Shown: positions 11,304 to 23,156 of the stretch, one piece after another
How the letters are laid out: each line of letters starts with the position of its first letter
Numbering within the stretch: the stretch's first letter is position 1
Assembly (NCBI GenBank): GCA_032718475.1
Contig: JAUCBJ010007328.1
Coordinates: 1-59,919, forward strand
DNA: 59,919 nt
Direction of reading: 5' to 3'
Source: Nemertoderma westbladi
Lineage: Eukaryota > Xenacoelomorpha > Nemertodermatida > Nemertodermatidae
Notes under the pieces: generated by a model
Told to the model about the DNA's origin: nothing
Database searches by the model: none
Seen by the model: the letters and a program-made list of their open reading frames with translations, nothing else
Position numbers and translations under genes: made by a program

Positions 11304-12995
11304 CGTAGTGTATTGCAGTATTGAGCGATAACTATAAAGGTACCGGTACCGGTAGATATAACATTTTCACAACAGTAAATTAATTAAAGATAGCAGCTAC
11401 TACAGTACTACAGTACTACTCAATAATGATCTGCTCATATTGTCATAAAGCTTTAAAACCGTTACAAACAGATACAAAAATGGCATAAAAAGTTATTTAC
11501 ATTACAGGATTATTAAGAATTAATACCGGACACACAACACCAGACATAAATCTGTAATTATACTTTAAATCAAATACAGGAATACTGAAATAGGGAATCT
11601 GGGAATGCCAGTCTGCTAATTATTCGTAATTCGTAAACAGAATGCAGAATGATGAATTTCTAACAGTCAAGAATCAGTAGGCTTATATAGTACAGTAGTA
11701 TCTATATCTACTGTGTACTGATCTGATATCAGTCCATATTATAGTATATACATCTCCTATTTAATTCAAATTCCCCACCACTTACTTATTTAATTCAAAT
11801 TCCCCACCACTTACTTGTTAGACAAATCGAAGTATAAATCGTCAGACCTGACAGGTTGCCCAATGAAGGAAGTCTCAATATCGCCTATGAAGTTATACCT
11901 TGCTTCACTTCCTTCTTTCTTCCACTCAGATTTTTTAGCAATGATATCATTTATTGTTTTGATTATAAAAGCCCGCCTCCAAGCCTCTGAGTTAAAATAG
12001 TGGAATTAAATTAATTAATTAAAAACAGTGATTCAAGCATTAAAATTAGCAGAGAAATGAGCTTTTGTGATTGGAAAAATCAGTGCCATGGATTTAAACT
12101 CCATTCCTCCTGTAAAGGTCGAAAGGTGGCAGTTTACTGATGTGATGATGATGAACTAAAAATATCAGACGCATGTTGGCGACAACGGCAGGACGTGGGG
12201 CGAGGCATGTAGTCGGCGATCCTGGCCATACGGTTCACATAGGGCAAATGGGGCATGACCGTCTGTCTGGTAAATGTTTGAACGCGAATTTATCAACAAC
12301 GCTGGTTCGGAATTGAACCAAACATAGTGGGAACTGTAAGCAGTAGAGGGAAAGTTTAGAAAATTTATAAAGTTTGGTGAAAAATCATTGAGCCTGACGT
12401 CGTCAGCTACGACAGATAATGTGGTTTTTAGAAAATGTTAAATTTCTCGCGGGAACAACTCATTTTCCAGAGCTGAAATTGTGGTTGCTAGAATCATAAA
12501 GTCTATCTCTTACGAAATTGAAAAGTTAAGACAATTAATTGGGGGTCCGCTATCGACTCCGAAGTAATGACATAGGCCTACCCGGTACAGCGGTACGTTA
12601 CTGCTGTACTAAATAAGTACGAAATTGCAGAATAATAATTTGACACCACATAGCGGATTAATATATAATTGTATATCGATCGTATACATTTTATAGCATG
12701 GGGTCCGAGCCCCGAAGTTGGCGGAGCCTTTGCGAACTGAAGCTATCTCGTAGGTGTGTAGGTCAGTTATAATGGCAAATAGTTCATTCAATGGTACTGT
12801 ATGTCATCATCGTCGCTACGATTTTGACTTACTTATAACTTCGTCGGATTTAAAGCTTTCGAGTCTAAAATTAGTAGGCATCAATAAGACCATAAGTTTT
12901 TTTTAGGGACTTCCAGACACCATCAAATCCCCAGTCTCTCGCTAGAGGGCTACATGTCTAGATATTAAATATCCTAACATTTTCTTTGCTTTAAA
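11304..12995. other. Intergenic region upstream of DHTKD1, no supported gene
   Basis: Contains a 29-bp direct duplication (ATTTAATTCAAATTCCCCAC..., about 11759-11816) and short (ACTACAGT)n-like stretches near 11396-11420. The plus-strand frame at 11815-12000 has no recognisable domain. DHTKD1 promoter elements should lie just left of this interval's start but none can be singled out. Confidence 0.45.
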
Positions 12996-12999
12996 CCCG

Positions 13000-13541
13000 T
13001 TCTAGCTGAAACTTGGTATATTTGTACTAGACCATTAACTGTGTCATTCAAAGGAGGCTCATCTGTCTGCAGTTCTCTAGTCTGCCGCTAGAGGGCAAAA
13101 TATCTCAAAATACAATCACTGATTTAGCTGAAACATCAGATATGTGCTAGAACACGTCCGGTGTGTTTGCCGGACTAGGAATCAGTCCGACCAGTTCCAC
13201 CTCACCGCTATTCCAGCAAGGGACATGCAATAGCGTTAGGCCATAGAGTAATAAGACAGCTTCCTTATTGTTTATCTCACTAAATGATTGGCTGAGTATT
13301 TAATGGAGATTCTTTAGAATAAATATAGCTAAATAATTTTGTTGTGACATCGACATGGTAAATTAATATCTCAGTATCATTACTAAAACGTCATAAGGTA
13401 AGTTATAATAAACTTATAAATTGGGTCGCCTAAAATATATTACTTTTAAAACACCAATTTTCTATTAATACCTGCCTGTGAACAATCCTCTGTGTGCCTT
13501 TGGGTTGGGGTGCAGATTAAGGGGGGAGGGGGTTGAAACCA
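13000..13541. repeat. First copy of an approximately 540-bp tandem duplication
   Basis: Starts TTCTAGCTGAAACTTGG and ends in the GGGTTGGGGTGCAGATTAAG...GGGGTTGAAA stretch. Most of it recurs at 13542-14070 in the same order. Both copies contain TCTAGTCTGCCGCTAGAGGG. A shorter, older relative of that motif lies at about 12938-12960. Confidence 0.85.
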
Positions 13542-14070
13542 TTCTAGCGAAACTTGGCATATTTGTACTCATCCGTCTGCAGTTATCTAGTCTGCCGCTA
13601 GAGGGCGAAATATCTCAAAGCGCAATCATTGATTTAGCTGTTTTGAAACGTACTTGTCAGATATGTGCTAGAACACGTCCGGTGTGTTTGCCGGGCTAGG
13701 AATTAGTCCAACCAGGTCCACCTCACCACTAATCCAGCAAAGTTTAATTCTATAGGATATGCAAGTGTTAGGCCCCAGAGTAATAAAACAGCTTGCTTGT
13801 TGTTTATCTCGCAAAATGATTGGCTGAGTATTTAATGGAGATTATTTAGAATAAATATAGCTAAATAATTTTGTTGAGACATCGACATGGTAAATTAATA
13901 TTTCAGTATCAATACTAAAACGGCATAACGTAAGTTATAATATTTCTTGCAAATTGGGTCGCCTCCACGCTTAAAATATATTACGTTTAAAACACAAATT
14001 TTCTGTTAATACCTGCCTATCATCCTTTGTGTGCCTTTGGGTTGGGGTGTAGATTAAGAGGGGGTTGAAA
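13542..14070. repeat. Second copy of the approximately 540-bp tandem duplication
   Basis: Direct repeat of 13000-13541 with scattered substitutions and small indels, including loss of about 25 bp between TTTGTACT and CATCCGTCTGCAG. Short open frames inside it are not conserved between the copies. Confidence 0.85.
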
Positions 14071-14989
14071 GCGAGCAACTTTCCCCTCTTAAATACCGAT
14101 TTTGTGATAGAATTGCTCAATTTTAATCTCTATCTCATAACTGAGCCTCGTGCTGCGCGAAGGCCCCACGAACGTGTAAGTAGTATGTGACTGCTAACAG
14201 ACCATGGCTAGGACAGCCACGCGTCAATAATATTTATAGTGTGCGAATGGGTTAAACGACAAAATCTTAAGAGCTTAACTAGTATCAATCGATTTAGCTT
14301 ATCGAGCCTTAACCCCATCATTACAGGTAGAGGTAAGATGAAGGTCAATTAGACTAATTTCTCGAATAATCTATTATTAGTTGTAGTTCCACAACCTATT
14401 TAACACATTTTATTGCACAGTTATAAAATATCTTTGTTTTCTGTGACTTCCCGGTAAGAAACAGCTGATATACGTGAGTTCTTTCTAACATTGCATGTTC
14501 TTGTCACTTAATTCTTGGGCATATTTTCCCATTAAAATTATCTGTAAAATGTATGTGTGTATCTGTAAAAATAATAATAAAATAATGAGTCCGTTTTTTA
14601 TTAAAAAAAATTATCTCAAAATTTAATATTAACATATGCTTACTGCTTACTTAATAATATAATAGCTATTTAGCTAAATTAATACAAAAATATTATGTAA
14701 GATTCACCGGTATTCTTACTTATGAATAATGGAGATAGGGGAGGGACACTTGATACTTGAATTGACGCAATTGAATTTGAACACAGACCAGGGGGATATG
14801 GACGGAAACAACAATTCATTACGAGCAAAATTAAACTGTAACATGCGGGATTGTCTCTCGTTTATTGTTTTTGTTAGAATAACATGCCATTGTCACTTGC
14901 ACACTATGTTTATTTATTACTTACTATGATTTATTACTTACTATGATTTATTACTTATAATATTTAACAATGTTAATTCGCCGAGACGA
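14071..14989. other. Intergenic, no supported gene
   Basis: Includes an 18-bp tandem repeat (TTATTACTTACTATGATT, about 14915-14958). The plus-strand frame 14729-14929 shows no domain. Confidence 0.45.
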
Positions 14990-14995
14990 TTTATT
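14990..14995 (-). terminator. Candidate poly(A) signal for the TAF1C-like gene
   Basis: AATAAA on the minus strand about 90 nt past the stop codon of the 15086-16747 frame. It sits immediately before a poly-C run at about 15000-15013 (poly-G in the transcript sense). Confidence 0.45.
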
Positions 14996-15085
14996 ATTGC
15001 CCCCCCCCCCCCCTCCCTATCTCCAATAGTCTTAAAGTTTCACTTATAAATTCGATTATCACAATACCAACAGGCTACATGAAAA

Positions 15086-16747
15086 CTACTCGACTAATTC
15101 CCGCTGTTTCCAAACATCGCTCATTTTACAATCAACCTCGTCGTCTTCTTCTCCATCAGATAGGATACATTCCGGAAGATCCACTGTATCAGCTGCCGGA
15201 CACTGAGGTCGTTCGACGGATATTCCAACGACTTCCTTATCTCTTAGAATAGGACAAAGAAACGCACTGTTTTCTAAAGTCCATTTAGTAAAATTAATCC
15301 TACAATTCTTGTGAGTTTGCAAGGAATTTATATTATCTACAACATCTATTTGTACAAAATCATTGAGTAATTCTTGTGCTGATTGAGACGGTAATAAATC
15401 ACTTTGGTAAACCTGGTTAGGTCCATCCATGTCATTGTCACTTCGAATAAAGTTCTGACAGAATATATCACCGTAATTAGTTAACTGCAAAGCGGCTAAA
15501 CCGTGATCGTGATTAGCTAAAGCAACTCCAGCTACATCCGAATTAAACGCATCAACATCCGCTTCCGCACCAAACATAGACCTAACCAATACACCCGTAT
15601 CCTCTACAGATCTGATTCTCCATGGAGGAGTTGAACACTGGATGAATCCGCCAATAGAAACCGTTGATGCAACACATTCACTGTAGTCGTAAACGAGAAC
15701 AGTATGTTGTAGATCGTCATGATCTCCACATGAAGTGGCTATACCAACTGGGAAATGTTGTAGGTGGTGATGAGACGTTAACAGAGAGTAATCCGGTCTG
15801 CGTTCATCGATAAACACCAACGAATGATCGGTTGCAATCAGATGTAACGGGGTGGATGCGACCGACCACAGTCGGCAAGTTCGGATCAACTCTGCATCGA
15901 ATCCACGGGAACTTGTGTCGTAGAGGTCTGATCTATATCGTCCGACACGCGTGTCGTACAGAGAGAGAGTCTGCTGGTTGTAGAGAGCTAGCATGGTGGG
16001 GTTGCGGGATTGATATACGTTGGTGCGATCGGTGGAACTAATGAGTATTTTAGTAGATCGATGTGGCTCCCATACGGAGACCGTGGTTCCCCCGCTCTCT
16101 AAAGCAGTGCAGTAAGTTATCTCGGTTCCTAAAAGGTGGTTCCAATCGAGACTAATGATCTGGTTGTTTTCAACGATATTTATCGGAGGGATAGACAACT
16201 CTTTACGATCTAAAGCGTAAGAGCAAATGTTTATCGAACTTTCCTTACAGTTGGGAACTCTAGAAACACATGCGATTTCCATTACATTGTCGGAAAAATG
16301 GTTGTAACTTCTTATCTCTTCTATTGATCCTTTAAATTCGTATAAATTATGTAACTCAATTAAACGATAAGGAACATCTGAAGAAGTACATTCCTCTTTT
16401 AATATTCCAATAGTTAAATTTTTACTGTTGGCCCCATTCGTAAACGCGAGTAATAACTGGTGATTCGGTAGCCTTTCTGAACACAGCCGCTGTCGACCCG
16501 ACAATGTATCGGATTCATCATCGAGTTTATTCTCATATTTTCGTTTATTAATGAGAGCGCGGCGTACTCGTCTCGGATAAGATCCTTTGTGTATAGGTAA
16601 GGAGTTCCCTGTCGCCACGAGACCAGTGGAAATCTGCCCCCTAGATATACCGTCGCCATACAGATGAATGCAGCTTGTAAAACCGTGGAAAATTGTAGGG
16701 AATCTACCGATATCTCTAGGCATGCGCGGTAAACCCATTGGTGTCAT
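15086..16747 (-). CDS. TAF1C-like protein (RNA polymerase I TBP-associated factor, SL1 subunit), tentative
   Basis: Uninterrupted 553-residue frame, ATG at 16745-16747 (next Met three codons in), stop TAG at 15086-15088. Composition is normal for a globular protein, with a long beta-rich middle. It carries a segment LWSVASTPLHLIATDHSLVF followed by DERRPDYSLLTSHH. That 'hit-site/DHSL...DER-P...L.H' pattern is what I remember of TAF1C, where a WD-like propeller precedes an acidic tail. If right, the protein belongs to the SL1/TIF-IB complex that recruits Pol I to rDNA. The C-terminus is strongly acidic (LSDGEEDDEVDCKMSD). Vertebrate TAF1C is longer (about 870 residues), so this is a compact form, or further exons lie elsewhere. 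The open frame as a real gene is well supported; the name is moderate at best. Confidence 0.6.
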   Translation of the reverse strand: MTPMGLPRMPRDIGRFPTIFHGFTSCIHLYGDGISRGQISTGLVATGNSLPIHKGSYPRRVRRALINKRKYENKLDDESDTLSGRQRLCSERLPNHQLLLAFTNGANSKNLTIGILKEECTSSDVPYRLIELHNLYEFKGSIEEIRSYNHFSDNVMEIACVSRVPNCKESSINICSYALDRKELSIPPINIVENNQIISLDWNHLLGTEITYCTALESGGTTVSVWEPHRSTKILISSTDRTNVYQSRNPTMLALYNQQTLSLYDTRVGRYRSDLYDTSSRGFDAELIRTCRLWSVASTPLHLIATDHSLVFIDERRPDYSLLTSHHHLQHFPVGIATSCGDHDDLQHTVLVYDYSECVASTVSIGGFIQCSTPPWRIRSVEDTGVLVRSMFGAEADVDAFNSDVAGVALANHDHGLAALQLTNYGDIFCQNFIRSDNDMDGPNQVYQSDLLPSQSAQELLNDFVQIDVVDNINSLQTHKNCRINFTKWTLENSAFLCPILRDKEVVGISVERPQCPAADTVDLPECILSDGEEDDEVDCKMSDVWKQRELVE

Positions 16748-17175
16748 TATAAATAATTAAATAGACTGAACTGCACGATGTCCACACTCTAGGCTAATCC
16801 GGATAATAAATATATTTTATTTTATGGCTATATTTTGATAAATTTAATAGGACCCTACTGCCCTATTCACAATTGGCCGTCGAAATTCCCAGTTTACAAA
16901 AATAACCTTCCCATATTCCCAAGATCAATAACCTCCGACCGAATAATAAAAAAATTAATCAATAACTCGCAATTGACTGATTGAATACTGGAATAGAATA
17001 GTTTAACTTTAGTTGGTGATTTAGATTCACACCACGTCAGTCATTTATAAATTATTAAATTAATATTTCCTTTCAAGAAAGTAGGACCTGGCTGCCTGGT
17101 GAATGGCTTAGGCCCCTCTATCAGATTGGTTAGATCTGTAGATGTGAGACAGTCGGAATGACAATGCCAGCAATG
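16748..17175. other. Gap of 428 bp between SMIM12 and the TAF1C-like gene
   Basis: AT-rich, no gene. It must contain the 3' end of SMIM12 and the promoter of the TAF1C-like gene, both transcribed leftward. No AATAAA for SMIM12 was seen in this interval. Confidence 0.5.
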
Positions 17176-17490
17176 TTACGCTAATCTTTTCCACCAAGGT
17201 TGTGCCTCGCTATTTTCTTTCATGTACTGGGGCCGGTTTAAATCAAATATATCTTTTGGTTTGTTTATCTTTGCCTGATCTATCAAACCAAAGCGGTCAT
17301 CTTCCCCAACTTGTTCCGCTAAATGTCGATCTTCTCTCTCTTCCACTATAGTTTTCCGCTTCCAGGGTTGGTCCTTGTTGCCTCCAATAAAGTTTTCCAA
17401 ATTGTAACCAACGAACCCGACAACTACTGCCACTGGTAGGATAACATAACGGCGACCAAATTTAAATAATACTGGTATCCAGGGACCCAT
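17176..17490 (-). CDS. SMIM12: Small integral membrane protein 12 (SMIM12-like)
   Basis: 104 residues. The ATG at 17488-17490 is chosen because the longer open frame has no ATG above it and the resulting start (MGPWIPVLFKFGRRYV) aligns with the short N-terminus of vertebrate SMIM12. One membrane segment covers about residues 15-30 (YVILPVAVVVGFVGYN), followed by the family-typical GYNLENFIGG and EEREDRHLAE motifs and a DLNRPQY stretch near the end. SMIM12 is a single-pass protein of about 92 residues; its function is poorly known. The single coding exon matches the vertebrate gene. It lies upstream of the TAF1C-like gene on the same strand and just left of the repeat island that begins at 17.62 kb. 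Confidence 0.88.
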   Translation of the reverse strand: MGPWIPVLFKFGRRYVILPVAVVVGFVGYNLENFIGGNKDQPWKRKTIVEEREDRHLAEQVGEDDRFGLIDQAKINKPKDIFDLNRPQYMKENSEAQPWWKRLA

Positions 17491-17625
17491 ATTAACCAAA
17501 TAGTAGACTAAATTAGGCCTACTGAATTACAATAATCTGAACAACCTACCGGTGTACTGGTGTATCACAGGTCACGGATCGACGGATCTACCAATGCTGA
17601 CTACTGTTGTACTACTACAACTATG

Positions 17626-17758
17626 CTTATTCCCCAGAAGTTAGTTATTTTCCCAGTTATTTAACCCGCGGGCAGGAAACAACCCCAGGGCGAAGCCCGA
17701 GGGTGTTCCTGCCCAAGGGTTAAATAACTGGGAAAATAACTAACTTCTGGGGAATAAG
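17626..17758. repeat. 133-bp imperfect palindrome at the left end of the element
   Basis: CTTATTCCCCAGAAGTTAGT pairs with its reverse complement at the far end, and the arms run through TTATTTTCCCAGTTATTTAA towards a centre containing GGGCGAAGCCCGAGGG. It would fold into a long hairpin as single strand. The sister hairpin is at 33605-33737, a related one at 29911-30041. Confidence 0.9.
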
Positions 17759-18884
17759 TAAGTTGTTACACATGTACTGTGGTATGCATTTCGATTATTT
17801 TTATCCCTTAACAACTATTTACAGATTCTAAAAGGGCATTGTTTGGGGGGAGAGTTTACAAAATGGGGCTTGGAAAGTTTTGGGGGTGTTTATATTGATT
17901 TTGCCCAAGGGCATTGGAAAATTTTCGGTGTGTTTCACTTTAATTCATTAATTGCATAGGTGTTATTTTGCCCAAGGGAATAATAACACCCAAGCTCCAA
18001 AGGTAAAACATTAGGCCTACTGTGTCATGTGTGTTGTATAGCTCTATGCTTAATTCATCCAATCGCCGTAAGATTCCATCATCAAAAAAGCACCTGAATT
18101 TGTTAGTGAAAATTGATGTCAAACTTATTTAAATGGTTTACATTCTAAAATTCATATTTTCTTACATTGGCCGCTAGGAGTAACATTGCATAAACTTCAA
18201 ATTGGATATATAACTAAATTGGCTGAATTAATTGAATAGTATTTTTGGTGGACATGTCATGTATCCACTACCCACAGAAGGGGGGTGTATATCGTTCACA
18301 TTAAATACATTTATTAGTATAAATAATTATTTAGTACTTAGGAAAATGTTAATTAATTTAATGGTTCTGGAATATATGAAGTTTATTAAGAATATATATT
18401 ATATGTATATGAATATATATTAATATATATATATTACTTACTATTGAGTTTCGGATTTTGCTCAAACTACGTGGAAAGCTACAAACATTTTCTATTTCGA
18501 TGCTCTTTCAACACATGTAATAAAGTTTAAGAAATTCCACGAAAAATATTTTCACATTTACATTTTTCGCCGGGAAAAGTAAGTTCAATGCAATCCTAGG
18601 CCTACTGTATGATTAACTATTATTCCCTAGGGAAAAAAGTAGGTACTTCTTTTTCTCCACATTTTGAGCTATATTTGAGCTAACTAAATAGTAACATTAT
18701 AAGAATAACATTAATATTCCCATAGTAACGGGTTGTTATGCCAGTTTTAAAAGAATGATGTCACTTAGAGTCGACCAACACCTATCTCCGCTCCACTATA
18801 TCAAAGTATGGTCTAGAAAATGTAGTTTTGGCTAAGAACTGCATAAAAGTAAAGTAAAGTTATATTCAAACGTGTAAGAAGAAA

Positions 18885-19175
18885 CACCCGAGGCAACAAC
18901 CCAAAGGCTCCATTCTCTTGGCTATTATCTGTAACGCAGGGAAGGCACCACACTACTCCCAAGGTCGAGTACTCTGGTTATCTAACCATATTCTTTACTC
19001 CTTAACTCATGTTAGTTAGTGTTCATGTTAGTCAAACCCTGTTAGTCAGTATGTCGGTACATTCAATTATCCTTAACTCATGACAGGTTGCCATTAGCCT
19101 ACAGTACAACTGGAAGCTAGCAACAATTTGGCTGTTCTGGGGCTTGAACACCAGACCTTCCGCTTAGAAGACCGG
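18885..19175 (-). mobile_element. SINE copy inside the left element, minus strand
   Basis: Minus-strand box B-like GGTGTTCAAGCCCC (plus 19139-19152) heads a body with AGTAGTGTGGTGCCTTCCCT and CAGATAATAGCCAA, the body shared with 4245-4480. A direct duplication around CCTTAACTCATG at about 19000-19090 lengthens this copy by roughly 75 bp relative to the sister at 32335-32575. Confidence 0.7.
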
Positions 19176-19656
19176 TTAATACTTTTTTTCACTTTACTTT
19201 AATATTAAAACGTTTCAATGTCTGTATTAAAAAGGAAAAGGCAGAAAGAGGCGAACGTATTTAAACGACATTCTTAGATATCTTTTTTTAACATTTAGGA
19301 GGAAGGAACTGGAGAAACGCCTCACTGCAGTACGAGGTAGTACGGTACCTTGCAGCCTATATAAATACAGGCCAAACTAGACCTACCTGCAGGGCTGCAG
19401 GCTACAGACCTGGTACGGTGCGACTCTGGACTGTGACACTATGTAGGCCTACTGTACCGGTACCTCTTAATTTGCTGTGGAAATTGAAAGTTTAGTCATA
19501 GATCAGTGCCGTCAATATAATCCGTCAGTATGAGTATGACAAATGAGGTGATTAATGAGACATAAATAGGCCTTGCTGTCTAGTGGAGCACAGCCCAATA
19601 ATAATGAAACATGAAATACAAAACGCCCAATAATAATGAAACATGAAGTACAGTAC

Positions 19657-19661
19657 AAAAC
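19657..19661 (+). repeat. Copia target-site duplication, left (AAAAC)
   Basis: AAAAC immediately before the 5' LTR, repeated immediately after the 3' LTR. The unoccupied sister copy has a single AAAAC (reverse complement at 31856-31860) at the equivalent place. Confidence 0.9.
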
Positions 19662-19891
19662 TGTTGGAAATATTTTATTATTGGTTCGTCAAGTACTCTG
19701 CCAAACTGTATTGCACAATATAGTTCTGTTTTGTAATATCTCTATGTATATTGGTGATGGGCGTTTGTTTGTCTTCAACTATCAGCTGTTAATGTAACTT
19801 ACTGTACGATATATTATTTCTAGTTTGAAAAGCGATTTTATGTATTGATTAAAAGGTTGTTTGAGACACAGTTATAAATTGTTTTCTAATA
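19662..19891 (+). mobile_element. Copia 5' LTR (230 bp)
   Basis: Begins TGTTGGAAATATTTTATT and ends TTTTCTAATA. Identical to the 3' LTR except that it lacks 12 bp after GTTTGTTTGTCTTC. TGTTGG is the usual Ty1/copia LTR start; the end is not the canonical CA. Confidence 0.93.
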
Positions 19892-19905
19892 GGTTATGGG
19901 CCCAG
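19892..19905 (+). other. Primer-binding site complementary to the initiator-tRNA anticodon arm
   Basis: GGTTATGGGCCCAG directly after the LTR is the reverse complement of CTGGGCCCATAACC, the anticodon stem-loop region of animal initiator tRNA-Met. Drosophila copia is known to prime from a tRNA-iMet half cut in the anticodon loop; this site implies the same mode. Placement next to the LTR also confirms the LTR end. Confidence 0.88.
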
Positions 19906-20054
19906 GACGTTTAATTACAACATGTAGTAACCGACCTCTGTTGTATGGGTAATATGATGTGAACTGTGTTTGTCGTACTGTGTATTACAATGTACTGTAT
20001 AACTTTTATTGAGAATTGAGAGTAAATTTATGTTGAGTAATATAGCTTGTGAGG

Positions 20055-23000
20055 ATGTCCAGTGAATATAAAGTTGGTTTACGTACTGATAAATTTACAG
20101 GACAAAACTGGTTTATGTGGAAGCATAAAATGCAAATGGTACTGATTTCAATGGATCTGTGGGATGTTGTAAATGGTAGTGAACCCGCTCCACAAGCAGC
20201 AGGCGATGCGTTTCAAAAATGGTTGAAGAAAGATCAGAAAGCTCGCGCAGAAATTAGTTTGCATCTTGCCGATTCACAATTACCTCTAGTGATGGGGAAA
20301 CCATCTGCATTAGACGCGTGGAATGGATTGAAGACTCAGTTCGAAATGCAAACGATGCAAAATATAATTTATTATAAAAGAAAGTATAGAGACGCTGTTA
20401 TGCAAGAAGGCGACGATATGATGAGTCATATCAATAAGCATCAGGAATTGACGGCTCAACTGGATGCTATTGGAGCAAATGTGCCGGAAAAAGAGCAAAT
20501 ATGGGAATTACTGCTTAGTTTACCAAGATCGTACGAAATGCTGGTAAGCACATTAGAAATGTCTAATGATCTATCTATAGAATTTCTGCGACAAAAATTA
20601 TTAATGGAAGAACAAAAAAAGAAAGAAACACATAAATTTGATTCAAACGAAAATGATGCTTTATTTGCCAATGCTGCTTCAGGTAATTGTCAAGGTAGAG
20701 GTCGTGCGTCATGGAACAGAGGACTTCGCGGTGGTATTGCTAGAGGAAGAGGTAGCAGCTGGCCTAGAAATGCAGGTAATTCTAATAATAATAATAATAG
20801 TTACAGTGCTAGGAACAGCTTCGGCCAATCGCCAAGGTGTTTCAATTGTGGTACATATGGGCATATAGCTAGATACTGCACGCGCCCAGATAATAATGTT
20901 ACGAGTACGAACAGTAGAGGAAATTCTGGTTTATCAAACCAAGGTGCTAATGTAGTTCGATTAGAAAACGATGAGAATGATTTTACCTTTTGGTGTTTAT
21001 CGAGCAATGGAATATCTCACAAAAATGATAATAGTAGTAAATGGTTTATAGATTCAGGAGCTACGCAACATATGTGCTGTAAACGTGATAATTTTCATGA
21101 ATACGTTGAATTACAAAATCCCAGTGTCATTCATTTAGCTAATAATGAAACTGTTGAAGCTTTGGGTATTGGAATGGTTAAATGGAACAATTTAAATGAT
21201 GCATTTATGATTAAAAGATGTCAATTTGAGAATGTTTTATTTGTTCCGAGTTTGTGTCAAAATTTATTATCAGTGAAGAAAATAACAAATCATGATTGCC
21301 AAGTCGTGTTTAGTGAGAACATGTGTAATGTATTTAGCGAACAAAGCAATAAATTGTTAATCACTGCAAAAATTCCCGAGAATGGTAATCAATATGAGCT
21401 TGAAGGCCACGTAAATAAAGAGAAACATGAGGTAAATTTTGCTCAATCTGAATCAAACATAGATTTGTGGCATTGTCGCCTTGGACATGTCAATGAACAA
21501 ACATTAAGAAAAATGTTTAATGATGAACTTGTACATGGAATTGACTTAAATACGAAAGATCAGTTGAAATTTTGTGAAGGATGTGTTTTGGGAAAACAAT
21601 CCAGAAATGAATTTCCAAAGGAAAGTAGCTCTAAATCCGATTGTGTTCTACAACTTGTTCATTCTGACGTATGCGGTCCCATGTCTGAAGTATCATTAGG
21701 TGGGAATCGATACTTTGTGACATTTATCGATGATAAATCTCGATTTTGTGCGGTATATTTTATGAAGGCCAAAAGCGAAGTGATAGACAAGTTTCTGGAA
21801 TATAAACATATGGCAGAGAGACAAACAGGAAAACTAATTAAAAAACTACGCTTTGACAACGGAACAGAGTACGTCAATGATGCATTCAAAAATTATTTTA
21901 AGGAAAAAGGCATATTAAGACAGATGACTGTTTGTTACTCACCACAACAGAACGGAATAGCTGAGAGAAAAAATCGAACTTTGGTTGAAAGTGGGAGAGC
22001 AATTTTACAATATGCTAAACTACCTATTTCATTTTGGGCAGAAGCTGTTCTAACTTCTGCGTTTATAAACAATCGCTGTTCAACCAAAGCCGTTTGTTCT
22101 AAAGTACCATATGAATGTTTTTATGGAGTTAAACCATCAGTAGCTGAGTTTAAAGTGTTTGGGTGTGACGCATGGGTTCATGTTCCAGACGAAAAAAGGA
22201 AGAAATGGGATGCTAAAAGTGTCAAACATGTGTTCGTTGGATATGATTGTGAAAGGAAGGGATATCGAGTATATAATAAGGATACAAAAAAGGTATCAAC
22301 AAGTCGTGATATTAAGTTTAATGAATTAAGTTTCGATGGACGTATTAGTCATAGTACAAGTGACATTATCAATGAGTGTGATGAAGTGATCAATGTGGAT
22401 AATGATGTGGAAAATATCATTAAGAGTGAACCTATTGTAGCTAAGGGGACAACCATAAATGACAAAGTCCATGATGATGAATCGGCTGAATCGTCTATAA
22501 GAAAATCTAGACGCATAAAAAGACAACCAGATAGATATGGGGATTGGATAGAAGGTGAGAATCTCGAGAATATGGTTTTCTCTGTGTCAGGAGAAACGCC
22601 AAAGACAGTAAATGAAGTACTCAATAGTGTGAACAGTGAAAAGTGGAAATTGGCTCTTGAAACGGAATATAACTCGTTGATAAAGAATGACACGTGGAAA
22701 TTAGTTGAATTGCCAGAAGGAAGAAATGCTGTGGGTTGTAAATGGGTTTTTAAAGAGAAAACAGGTTGTGATGGTCAAATTGAACGATATAAAGCTCGTC
22801 TCGTTGCTCAGGGGTACTCACAATTACCCAATATTGACTACCAAGAAACTTTTGCTCCTGTTGTTCGTTACACATCTGTTCGTACTATTCTATCTTTAGC
22901 CAATGAACTTGACTTGGAAGTTCATCATATGGATGTTGAAACGGCATTTCTCAATGGAGTTTTAGAGGAAGAAATTTACATGAGACAACCTGAACATTTT

Positions 23001-23156
23001 ATTCTCAAAGGAGATGAACATTTAGTGTGTAAATTAGAGAAAAGCATATATGGCTTAAAGCAGGCATCTCGTTGTTGGAATAAAGCAATGCATGACAATC
23101 TGGTTGATAATGCAATCGCATGCAGATCCATGTATTTATATAAAACGAGAAGGTAA
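20055..23156 (+). pseudogene. Copia gag-pol polyprotein, N-terminal part (gag, protease, integrase, early RT)
   Basis: 1033 codons from the ATG at 20055; the open frame extends two codons above it without another ATG. Order: Copia gag with UBN2-like helical region (residues 1-200), an Arg/Gly-rich stretch, a CCHC knuckle CFNCGTYGHIARYC (about 264-277), aspartic protease WFIDSGATQHMC (about 332), GAG-pre-integrase LWHCRLGHVN (about 471), integrase core with VHSDVCGPM, RFDNGTEY and PQQNGIAERKNRTL, then RT with NAVGCKWVFKEK, MDVETAFLNGVLEEEIYM and KLEKSIYGLKQASRCWN. The frame is lost just before the RT catalytic YVDD block, where a few codons appear missing and the reading frame shifts. This domain order (integrase before RT) defines Ty1/copia. 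Confidence 0.92.
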
